Assembly (NCBI GenBank): GCA_029262895.1
Contig: JAJCYM010000092.1
Location: forward strand, 1-62,919
DNA length: 62,919 nt
Reading direction: 5' to 3'
DNA from: Roseivirga sp.
Lineage (GTDB): Bacteria; Bacteroidota; Bacteroidia; Cytophagales; Cyclobacteriaceae
The position numbers and the translations under genes were made by a program. Of the stretch, positions 7,801 through 15,271 are shown one piece after another. A model generated the notes under the pieces. The model searched no databases and was not told where the DNA came from. It saw only the letters and a program-made list of their open reading frames with translations. Every line of letters begins with the position of its first letter. Position 1 is the first letter of the stretch.

Positions 7801-8154
7801 TTAAATGTTTTCAGCTTATTCCATTCTTCAGTTTTAAGTTCAAAGGGTCGAGCCCCTTAAATAGCCGGGTCTGGCTTAAGAACTTTCCTGATTTCTGGTT
7901 TTAAGCGAAACAATAGATCATACATTCGAAATCACAAATCGTAATTCTAAATTTTACTTAGTAATTGTCATTGGCATGAGCGCGATAAATTTCCATCTAT
8001 AAGCAACGGCAAATAAATACCGCTGCTATAGATGGTACTTGTTTGAATAGGGGAATTGATCCGGAATTTTATCCGGGACGTAATATCGCTGGTTAGCGTG
8101 TAAATAATCGAGGGGCGATACTTGACACTATTACTAGATAAGCATCGCGTATAG

Positions 8155-8184
8155 CAAATATAGTAATATGTTCTTTAGCCACAA
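8155..8184 (-). promoter_or_regulatory. Bacteroidota-type promoter candidate, minus strand
   Basis: On the minus strand TTG (8184-8182) is followed after 19 bases by TATATTTG (8162-8155), an exact match to TAnnTTTG at the usual spacing. It points into the gene-free region towards the terminator at 7489. No protein gene starts nearby on this strand, which is why I link it to a candidate RNA. Confidence 0.45.
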
Positions 8185-8318
8185 ATTTATTTAAAGACTA
8201 TTTACATATCTATAGCCTTGAATAAATTATAGCAAACATTGATTTTATAACAAAACAGTCCTCTTTCCTTCAATTTCAATTAGTGCTGATTGAGGGCCAA
8301 AGTAATCGAGTATTGACC

Positions 8319-8348
8319 AAAAAAAAGCCCTGACAAAACTGTCAGGGC
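8319..8348 (-). terminator. Intrinsic terminator of the VPS10/BNR gene
   Basis: Arms GCCCTGACA and TGTCAGGGC (8327-8335, 8340-8348) form a perfect nine-base stem with a four-base loop. On the minus strand it is followed by eight T, 26 bp after the stop codon of the gene ending at 8374. Confidence 0.9.
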
Positions 8349-8373
8349 CCGTTGAGTCTGTACGTGTATGGTA

Positions 8374-11300
8374 TTAATTGTTCTGAGGAGAAGTACTAGT
8401 GTCTGTCACCTTGGTCTTCTTCTTTTTAATGATAATAGCGTCAATCGACTTCTGCTTTACTTTATCATTGAAAGCTGGCAAATCATTTTGCATGATTGTT
8501 CGTAATTTTTGAAGTTGACCATCAATCTTACCTGTAATTTCTTGTCGAACTGCCTCAACTTGAGCAGTCGGTCGCCAGGCGCCACTACCAGCTACTCCTG
8601 TAAGAGCCGCTAACTTATTATTCAACTTGATTGGAAAGTTCAATGGATCCTGTCCTGAACGGTTCTTCGTTTGGTACAAGGTTTCTTCCACTTCTGTCAT
8701 CTTCTTATCAAGCTCCTTGGCAGCATCGATCACATCCTTATAGTTTTCATCATCCTTTATCTTGTCAGTCAGTGCCTTCATTTGTGCTCTGGCCGAACGG
8801 ATGTCTTTGATGGCCTGGTGTGTTTCGGTCACCTTATCTCTAACCTTGATAAGGAATTCGAATTGTGCCTGTAAGTCTGCATCGGTAGAAGGATATCGCG
8901 GGTCACGCAATAGTTTGAACTTCTGCTCCTGGCTTTCATCATCAACACTTAGCTTCACAGTATATTCTCCCGGAGGTGCCATTGGGCCTCTTAGTGTACC
9001 GGCCCACATAATCAAGCCTTCAAAGCCTTCTGCATTGTCATACATCATATTCCAGTTAAAGGAATTCAGTCCTTTTTTGGGCTTTTGATTGAAAGACTTA
9101 ATCAAGTCTCCCTGTGGATCAAAAACTTCCATTTTTACTTTAGCTCCTTTTGCCGGTGCGTCTTTCATGTTGTAATACACCGTGGCCCCGCCTGCTTTAT
9201 TGGCTCCATAAAGCAAAGTTAAGTTGCTACTAGCACCACCTCTGCCAAATCGGAAGCCACCGCCTCCTATTCTATAGGCATCCATAGGGTCAAACAAGTG
9301 AAAGTCCGCTTGGGCCACTTCATCGCTCAATTGATGAAGCACTGTGAGATCGTCAATCATCCAGAAACTTCTGCCCTGAGTAGCAGCGATTAGATTGTCC
9401 TCTTTAATGGCCAAGTCGGTGATAGGAACAATCGGCAAATTCATCTGGAATGGCTTCCATGATGCACCATCATCAAATGAAATGAACATTCCTCTTTCCG
9501 TACCCGCATATAGCAACCCTGCTCTTTTAGGGTCAGCCCTTATTACTCTGGTAAAATAATCATCTGGAATACCATTGGTGATCTTTGTCCATGTTTTGCC
9601 ATAGTCTTTGGTCTTAAATAGATAGGGCTCATAATCTCCCATTTTGTATTGCGTACCGGCAACATAAGCTCCTCCTTTTACAAATGGATCAGCATCAATG
9701 CTATTGACCATTAAGTACTTCGGCATAACGTCTGAAGTCACGTTATCCCAGTTCTTACCACCATCTCTTGTAACATGAACCAATCCATCATCGGAACCAG
9801 CCCAAATCAAATCTTTTTCATAAGGAGATTCAGTTGCTGCAAAAACCGTAGCATAGTATTCTACACTGGTATCGTCAAAGGTGATTGGCCCACCTGATTT
9901 GCCCAGCTTTTCCGGCTCGGCTCTTGTGAGATCAGGGCTAATGATTTCCCAGGATTGGCCCTCATTATAAGTGACATGAACCTGATTGGAAGTGGTGTAC
10001 AATTTATTCTCATCATGAGGAGAAAAGAAGATTGGAAAATTCCACTGGAACCTGTACTTATAATCTTCAGCACCATGTCCCATTGGGTTATCCGGCCAGG
10101 CATTAATGTTTCTGCCTATTCCGTTTTTGTGATCTTGACGGGTTAAGAACCCACCATAACTTCCGCCATAGACAATGTCCGGGTTAGTTGGGTGTGGAGC
10201 GATATGAGCACTCTCTCCTCCAGCTGTCGACTCCCAGTTGTCTTCTGTAATGGCAAAGCCAAATGATCTGTGATCGATTCTTACCGTGGAGTTATCCTGC
10301 TGAGCACCATATATTCTATATGGAAAACTGTTATCGGTTGTAACTCTGTAAAACTGGGCGGTAGGTTGGTTCATATAAGTTGACCAATTGCCTCCGGCAT
10401 CATAAGAAACCTGAGCTCCTCCATCATCAGCAATTACCAATCTCTTATTGTCTTCAGGAGCGATCCACAAATCATGGTGGTCTCCGTGGGGAGCACCTCT
10501 CCTGTTGAATGTTCTACCACCATCGTTTGAGGTGTGGTAACCCACATTCATTACATATACTCTATCTTCATCTTGAGTATCGGCATAAATTCTTGAATAA
10601 TACCAGGCGCGCTGTCTCAGTGCACGATCTGAATTTGTGTTTCTCCAGGTATCTCCACCATCTGTGGATTTATAAACACCACCCTTATTGGCTTCAATAA
10701 TGGCATAAATTGTCTTTGGGTTAACAGGTGAAATTGAAACACCAGATACACCAATAGGGCCTTTCGGCATTCCTGTATTCTCAATGATGTTTTCCCAGGT
10801 TTCTCCACCATCTTTCGAACGCCAGATTGCAGAGCCATCCCCTCCTGAAGTCAAGCTATAAGGTGTTCTTCTAATTCTCCAGGTACTGGCTAACATAAAA
10901 TCCGGGTTGTTCGGATCCATGGAGATATCTACAGCCCCTGCATCAGCATTAGCAAAAAGTGTCCGTGTCCAGGTTTTACCACCATCGGTAGTTTTATAAA
11001 CTCCTCGTGTATCTGAGGACTTGAAAAGGTCTCCCATTACGGCAACCCATACTATGTCCGGATTTTTTGGGTGAATTCGGATTCTACCCACATGCATGGC
11101 ATCCTTCAAACCTATATTGGTCCAGGTCGCTCCTTCATCTGTAGATTTCCATAAACCTTCAAATCCCGAAGAAACATTTCCTCTCACGGTTTCCTCACCC
11201 TGACCTACATAAATCACTTGATTATTTGATTCACTTACGGCAACAGCTCCAATTGACCCTCCAAAAAAACCATCAGAGATGTTTTTCCAGGTAGTGCCTC

Positions 11301-11580
11301 CATTTTCTGTTCTCCAAACACCTCCGCCTGCTGCTCCCATATAAAATAGTTGTGCCTTCCCAGGCACACCGGTTACTGCGGCAGATCGACCTCCACGATA
11401 GGGTCCAATAGATCTCCAGTTAATTCCGGAATAAACATTTGCATTGTGGTCTACTGCTGGTTGAGCAGGCTCATTATTTCGTCTGTTTCTGCGCTGGGCT
11501 TCTGTCTCAAACGTGAGCGTAAGAAGCATGATGAATGCAAGGCTCCACACCCATTTTGAATAGCTTGTCAGTTTGTTCAT
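8374..11580 (-). CDS. Secreted VPS10/BNR-repeat beta-propeller protein
   Basis: The 1068-residue protein has a signal peptide (cleavage likely after ETEAQ) followed by a short basic RRNRRN stretch. Residues ~50-750 are sortilin/VPS10-type propeller repeats with many BNR/Asp-box motifs of the S-D-G-G-TW kind (STDEGATW, TTDGGKTW, SKDGGETW, STDGGDTW). An Ig-like region follows (about 800-890) and then a helical segment (~900-1050). Members are often annotated as glycosyl hydrolases, but catalytic residues are not evident, and BNR propellers also serve in binding or peptide handling. It has no obvious C-terminal type IX sorting domain; the tail is a Lys/Thr/Ser-rich stretch. It is monocistronic with its own terminator. 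A related protein begins at 61547. Confidence 0.85.
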   Translation of the reverse strand: MNKLTSYSKWVWSLAFIMLLTLTFETEAQRRNRRNNEPAQPAVDHNANVYSGINWRSIGPYRGGRSAAVTGVPGKAQLFYMGAAGGGVWRTENGGTTWKNISDGFFGGSIGAVAVSESNNQVIYVGQGEETVRGNVSSGFEGLWKSTDEGATWTNIGLKDAMHVGRIRIHPKNPDIVWVAVMGDLFKSSDTRGVYKTTDGGKTWTRTLFANADAGAVDISMDPNNPDFMLASTWRIRRTPYSLTSGGDGSAIWRSKDGGETWENIIENTGMPKGPIGVSGVSISPVNPKTIYAIIEANKGGVYKSTDGGDTWRNTNSDRALRQRAWYYSRIYADTQDEDRVYVMNVGYHTSNDGGRTFNRRGAPHGDHHDLWIAPEDNKRLVIADDGGAQVSYDAGGNWSTYMNQPTAQFYRVTTDNSFPYRIYGAQQDNSTVRIDHRSFGFAITEDNWESTAGGESAHIAPHPTNPDIVYGGSYGGFLTRQDHKNGIGRNINAWPDNPMGHGAEDYKYRFQWNFPIFFSPHDENKLYTTSNQVHVTYNEGQSWEIISPDLTRAEPEKLGKSGGPITFDDTSVEYYATVFAATESPYEKDLIWAGSDDGLVHVTRDGGKNWDNVTSDVMPKYLMVNSIDADPFVKGGAYVAGTQYKMGDYEPYLFKTKDYGKTWTKITNGIPDDYFTRVIRADPKRAGLLYAGTERGMFISFDDGASWKPFQMNLPIVPITDLAIKEDNLIAATQGRSFWMIDDLTVLHQLSDEVAQADFHLFDPMDAYRIGGGGFRFGRGGASSNLTLLYGANKAGGATVYYNMKDAPAKGAKVKMEVFDPQGDLIKSFNQKPKKGLNSFNWNMMYDNAEGFEGLIMWAGTLRGPMAPPGEYTVKLSVDDESQEQKFKLLRDPRYPSTDADLQAQFEFLIKVRDKVTETHQAIKDIRSARAQMKALTDKIKDDENYKDVIDAAKELDKKMTEVEETLYQTKNRSGQDPLNFPIKLNNKLAALTGVAGSGAWRPTAQVEAVRQEITGKIDGQLQKLRTIMQNDLPAFNDKVKQKSIDAIIIKKKKTKVTDTSTSPQNN

Positions 11581-11700
11581 AGTATTGTGGTTTGGTTTAA
11601 TATGAAAGCTGGTGGCTTTCCATTCCCAAAATTTATGAAACTCTCTTCAAATTGGCCTCTTACGACTTACATTTTATATGAACGGAATCTGATAGGGCAT

Positions 11701-11723
11701 AAAAAAAGGAGCCAATTGGCTCC
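11701..11723 (-). terminator. Intrinsic terminator of the small acidic protein gene
   Basis: GGAGCC and GGCTCC (11708-11713, 11718-11723) pair around AATT. On the minus strand the stem is followed by seven T, 27 bp after the stop codon at 11750. Confidence 0.85.
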
Positions 11724-11749
11724 TCGGAATAAAATCTGATTTATATATA

Positions 11750-12127
11750 TTATTTCGAAATTCTATAAATAGATGTGTTATTGTACTCAGTTAAAAACTC
11801 TGCCTGATGTACCAAGTTTAATGTCTCGGCATCTTCAATGATTTCATCGTCTCCTAGTTCAACAGTTTTGATCAATTGATCTTCGCTGTCGTAAACCTTA
11901 ATCGTGTGCGTCTCGATTAATTCAACTTCTTCAAACTCATCTACCATTACATCGGTATAAGCTCTTTCCAAGATTTCGTCTTCAAGCAAATTGCTTTCAA
12001 ACTCCGTATCATTTGTTACTCCAAATGAATTCATTACTGCGCTAAATGTAATGATTGCTCCTAGCATCAATGCGACTATCGCTGATGCTGTTTTCTGTGA
12101 TTTTGTTAATAATTTTTTCATGACCAT
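11750..12127 (-). CDS. Small acidic membrane-anchored or secreted protein, unknown
   Basis: I do not recognise this 125-residue protein. After a basic start (KKLLTKSQKTA) there is one hydrophobic segment (about 15-35), which may be an uncleaved anchor or a signal peptide. The remainder is very acidic (EFESNLLEDEILERAY, DEFEEVELIE, LGDDEIIEDAE) with alternating strands. An in-frame ATG two codons inside (MKKLL) is an equally good start. It stands alone, with about 170 bp to the VPS10-like gene and 370 bp to metB-like, and has its own terminator, which supports its being real. Confidence 0.6.
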   Translation of the reverse strand: MVMKKLLTKSQKTASAIVALMLGAIITFSAVMNSFGVTNDTEFESNLLEDEILERAYTDVMVDEFEEVELIETHTIKVYDSEDQLIKTVELGDDEIIEDAETLNLVHQAEFLTEYNNTSIYRISK

Positions 12128-12494
12128 GTTGTTTTGATACTTCTATAATTAGGTGAAAAACGTTTAGACTTTGGATGATGCTCGACCAGAACATTTTTTC
12201 CATCTGCCGTCTACTATATATGACGACAAAGTTCTATAAAAGTTTACTCATACGCCCTAAAAAAGTATAAAATTCGTCTCAACCGGTATATTTCAAGGAT
12301 GAACCGTAGAATATTTGGAATGAAAATTCAATCACCAAAAAGCCGGCCTGAGATCTGGCAATAAAACGATATTTAATTCCGTTTTTTGAGAATCTACAAC
12401 AAGCAAAAAGCCCGATTTGGCTTCAAATCGGGCTTTTTCTTGAAAAAAAGTTGTTATTTTTTTGTTAAGAGCCGAAAAACTCGGTCAAAAAGGG
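12128..12494. other. 367-bp intergenic region
   Basis: It holds the terminator of the upstream trans-sulfuration gene (12405-12438) and the presumed promoter region of the small acidic protein gene. No exact TAnnTTTG match was seen on the minus strand and no further gene. Confidence 0.5.
12405..12438. terminator. Strong bidirectional-type terminator
   Basis: AAAAAGCCCGATTTG (12405-12419) and its exact complement (12424-12438) flank a four-base loop. Read on the minus strand it ends the group 17920-12495, 57 bp after the stop codon; the T-run exists on both strands. Confidence 0.9.
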
Positions 12495-13634
12495 CTAGCC
12501 AATGGCCTGCTCAAGGTCCGTAATCAAGTCATCCGCATCTTCGATACCCACACTCAAGCGAATCAGAGAATCCAATAATCCAGTAGCTTCGCGCTCAGGT
12601 TTTGGAATACTTGCATGAGTCATTGTGGCCGGATGGTTCACCATCGACTCAACACCACCAAGTGATTCAGCCAAAGCGAAAACCTTAAATCTTTCCATTA
12701 CCCTGAAAGACTCCTGCATGTCATCTTCTTTGAAAGTAAAAGATAACATGCCTCCGAAATCACTCATTTGATTCTTGGCAATATCATGATTGGTATGACT
12801 TTCAAGCCCAGGCCAATACACCTTCCCTACTTTTGGGTGATTTACCAGATACTCCGCCACTTTTCTTCCGTTTTCACAGTGACGTTCCATTCTTAAATGA
12901 AGGGTCTTGATTCCCCTAAGCACCAAGAAACAATCTTGCGGACCACAGATACCACCAGTTGCGTTTTGTATAAAGGCCAATTTCTCGTTCAGTTCATCAT
13001 CATTTAGCGCCAAAGCACCCATCACCACATCTGAATGACCTCCTAAATATTTTGTGACCGAATGCATCACAATATCAGCTCCCAAATCGAGGGGTCTCTG
13101 TAAGTAAGGCGTTGCAAACGTATTATCAACTCCTACCAGCGCTCCATACTTTTTCCCAATAGCCACAGCCGCGGCTATATCTATGATGTTGAGCATTGGA
13201 TTAGTTGGTGTCTCTATCCAGATCAGCTTTGTATTCTCATTGGCGTGGCGTTCGATATTGGCCGAATCTTCCATAGAGATGAAATGGAACTTGATACCGT
13301 ACTTAGCAAAAACATGCTTAAACATTCTATAGCTTCCACCATAGAGGTCATTGGTACTTATTACTTCATCACCCGGAGAAAGCAACTTGATAATTGCATC
13401 TATTGAGGCGAGACCAGAGGCAAAACAAAGACCATGCTTCCCATTTTCCAAGGCAGCAATACTGTCTTGAAGAGCAAAACGCGTTGGATTCTGCGTCCTT
13501 GAATACTCAAAACCTTTATGATCTCCCGGAGATTTCTGAACGTAGGTTGAGGTTTGATAAATAGGAGTCATTATTGCTCCTGTTGTTGGATCAGGCTCTA
13601 CGCCTGCATGAACGGCTTTGGTACCAAATTTCAT
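12495..13634 (-). CDS. Cystathionine gamma-synthase / beta-lyase family enzyme
   Basis: The 379-residue protein belongs to the PLP-dependent Cys/Met trans-sulfuration family. MTPIYQTSTYVQ, the EYSRTQNPTR phosphate-binding segment and HSVTKYLGGHSDVVMGA with the PLP lysine at Lys195 are diagnostic, and SLGGVESMVNHPA near 325 is the usual C-terminal motif. Length matches the family (380-400). It makes or breaks cystathionine in methionine/cysteine metabolism. Motifs alone do not separate MetB, MetC and cystathionine gamma-lyase; the FE-YSRTQNPTR and SLGGVES wording is typical of MetB-like members. It is last in a tight minus-strand group, 14 bp after an MscS-type channel gene, and is followed by a strong terminator. 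Confidence 0.9.
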   Translation of the reverse strand: MKFGTKAVHAGVEPDPTTGAIMTPIYQTSTYVQKSPGDHKGFEYSRTQNPTRFALQDSIAALENGKHGLCFASGLASIDAIIKLLSPGDEVISTNDLYGGSYRMFKHVFAKYGIKFHFISMEDSANIERHANENTKLIWIETPTNPMLNIIDIAAAVAIGKKYGALVGVDNTFATPYLQRPLDLGADIVMHSVTKYLGGHSDVVMGALALNDDELNEKLAFIQNATGGICGPQDCFLVLRGIKTLHLRMERHCENGRKVAEYLVNHPKVGKVYWPGLESHTNHDIAKNQMSDFGGMLSFTFKEDDMQESFRVMERFKVFALAESLGGVESMVNHPATMTHASIPKPEREATGLLDSLIRLSVGIEDADDLITDLEQAIG

Positions 13635-13648
13635 TGATGTCTAAGGGT

Positions 13649-15259
13649 TTATTTTTTCTGTTTGTCAAAGAACTCGTTAAGAGCACCCGTCATTTCTTTC
13701 TTACTATTTGAATGCCGTGGGGTCAACGACAGTTGACCAGGCAATTCTTCTACATGTAATGTCTGCGTTGGGAACGCAAATCGTACTCCTAAATGTTCCG
13801 CCAATTTGTTAATAGCCAACATTATTTCTTGCCTGCACCTAAGTTCATCATTCCAAGTTGGCACTTCGAAGAAAATGTATAGCATGATGTCCAGTGAACT
13901 AGCCGCATAATCGTTCAGGAAAATGTTGTAATTATCTTTACGCGTTTCAGGGTGCTCATTCACTATCCTTTCGATTCCTGTAACAAAGACCTCAATCGCC
14001 TCTGCTGGTGTATCATAGGTCACTGACAATCGCGTATAAAACCTTCTATACTTTCGGAGACCATGGTTGTCAACGCTATTGTTGGAAAGCACAGAGTTTG
14101 GTACATACAAAACTGAATCTCTAAAGGTTCTTATGCGAGTTGACCTGAAACCTACCTCCTGCACCGTACCATCTATGTCACCGGATGTAATCCAATCTCC
14201 TATTTGAAATGGTCTATCAATAAAAATCATTAGTGAGCCAAAGAAGTTTTTAAGTGTGTCTTGAGCAGCCAGAGCAAAGGCCAAACCTCCTAAAGAAAGA
14301 CCTGTCAATAAAGGCCAGATGTCCGTCCCCAATCCTTTCAGAATGGCCAGAATCCCTATAATAATGATAAATGTTTTTAAGGCCTTTCTAATGAGAGGTA
14401 CCAACTGATCATCCAGCGTATTGGCTGATTTGGCTGCAACTTTTTGCATATAGGCCCCAATCACATCTACTAACTTGTAAAGGAACAATGTGGCTAACAG
14501 TGGGATCAGGGCATTGATTGCGAGTATGACATACCTGCCGAATATTGGTGGGAGCTGCAGCACCGGGATCAAAAGACTGATAAACACAAAAACAATGAAC
14601 AAGCTCAAAGGCCTGGCCATTGGCAGGATGTAGGTGTTGGCCAAATCAATCTTGCCGTATTTATGTAGAATACGTACTGTGGTGTTTCTGAAAAGGAAAG
14701 TCAGAATTTTGTGGAATGCATAGCTCAGGAAAATGATAATGAAGGCACCCAGGAATTGCCATAAGTGAAGACCCAAGTATTTTTTTGATCCAATTTTTGG
14801 CAATAGATTCAACAGGCGATCAGTACCGAAAGGGTAAACCTGTTTATGAATTTTGTCTATCTCAGCGAGAGTTCGGGAGGAGTACTGCCAGCTTTGACCA
14901 TAACGTTCCAAGTAGATGTCCGGATATTGTTCAAAGAGAATAAATCGATTCTTACCCGTTAAAGAATCTAAATGGTCTGCCTGAAGTGGCACATCTTCTA
15001 GTCTAACATAATTACCGCTGCCATCAAATATCTGCTTGAGTTCGATGGCGAGTTTTCTTAGTTCCTGATCAGAAAACTCTCCGGCATAAAGGGATTTGGC
15101 CGCTCGGTCGGGATCAAAAGATTCCTCCTGTAGGTACTTCAAATGATTAAGAACTGCCGCGTGTGGAGACGAGAAGCCATTGAATGGCTCGGTTTCCTGA
15201 GCCAGAAGACCAACAACCTGAAAGGTAAATAACGTGATGATTAAAAAAAACTTCCGCAT
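13649..15259 (-). CDS. MscS-family mechanosensitive ion channel
   Basis: The 536-residue protein has a signal peptide (cleavage after GLLAQ), a soluble N-terminal extension (~20-165) and then about five membrane segments. The MscS core begins near 310 with GLSLGGLAFALAAQDTLKNFFGSL, the pore helix and the Gly/Ala-rich packing motif. The beta domain GDWITSGDIDGTVQEVGFRSTRIRT and FVPN-equivalent VLYVPNSVLSNNSV follow, then an alpha/beta C-terminal domain. It should release solutes from the cytoplasm under osmotic downshock. The periplasmic-looking extension makes it longer than E. coli MscS (286). It is spaced 12 bp and 14 bp from its neighbours, so it is part of an operon with an unknown membrane-anchored protein and a trans-sulfuration enzyme. 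Confidence 0.9.
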   Translation of the reverse strand: MRKFFLIITLFTFQVVGLLAQETEPFNGFSSPHAAVLNHLKYLQEESFDPDRAAKSLYAGEFSDQELRKLAIELKQIFDGSGNYVRLEDVPLQADHLDSLTGKNRFILFEQYPDIYLERYGQSWQYSSRTLAEIDKIHKQVYPFGTDRLLNLLPKIGSKKYLGLHLWQFLGAFIIIFLSYAFHKILTFLFRNTTVRILHKYGKIDLANTYILPMARPLSLFIVFVFISLLIPVLQLPPIFGRYVILAINALIPLLATLFLYKLVDVIGAYMQKVAAKSANTLDDQLVPLIRKALKTFIIIIGILAILKGLGTDIWPLLTGLSLGGLAFALAAQDTLKNFFGSLMIFIDRPFQIGDWITSGDIDGTVQEVGFRSTRIRTFRDSVLYVPNSVLSNNSVDNHGLRKYRRFYTRLSVTYDTPAEAIEVFVTGIERIVNEHPETRKDNYNIFLNDYAASSLDIMLYIFFEVPTWNDELRCRQEIMLAINKLAEHLGVRFAFPTQTLHVEELPGQLSLTPRHSNSKKEMTGALNEFFDKQKK

Positions 15260-15271
15260 ATGTAGCGATAC

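Larger units (their letters stand above)
7489..8149 (-). ncRNA. Candidate structured RNA or long leader
   Basis: A minus-strand promoter match ends at 8155 and a minus-strand terminator lies at 7489-7511. Between them there is no gene but much pairing: arms of 17 and 16 bases at 7993-8009/8020-8035 (one bulge, one mismatch); CCGGA/TCCGG and CGCT/AGCG hairpins near 8060-8100; and TCAAAAGATA/TATCTTTTGA next to the terminator (about 7516-7545). I do not recognise RNase P RNA, tmRNA, SRP RNA or a known riboswitch. It may be an independent RNA of up to about 660 nt or the leader of the SPOR-like gene. The inverted-repeat element inside it supplies part of the length. This is inference from pairing and signals only. 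Confidence 0.3.
7444..8373. other. 930-bp region without a convincing protein gene
   Basis: No frame here looks like a gene; the longest plus-strand frame (7704-7904) runs through the inverted-repeat element and has no recognisable features. What the region does hold: a minus-strand terminator (7489-7511), paired arms at 7512-7590, the inverted-repeat element (7615-7800), a long hairpin (7993-8035), smaller hairpins near 8060-8100, a minus-strand promoter match (8155-8184), and the terminator of the VPS10-like gene (8319-8348). Confidence 0.6.

Noticed and set aside
7704-7904. A 66-codon plus-strand frame
   Set aside because: It runs through the inverted-repeat element and random downstream sequence, has no family features, and the matching stretch in copy B is not kept open in the same way.
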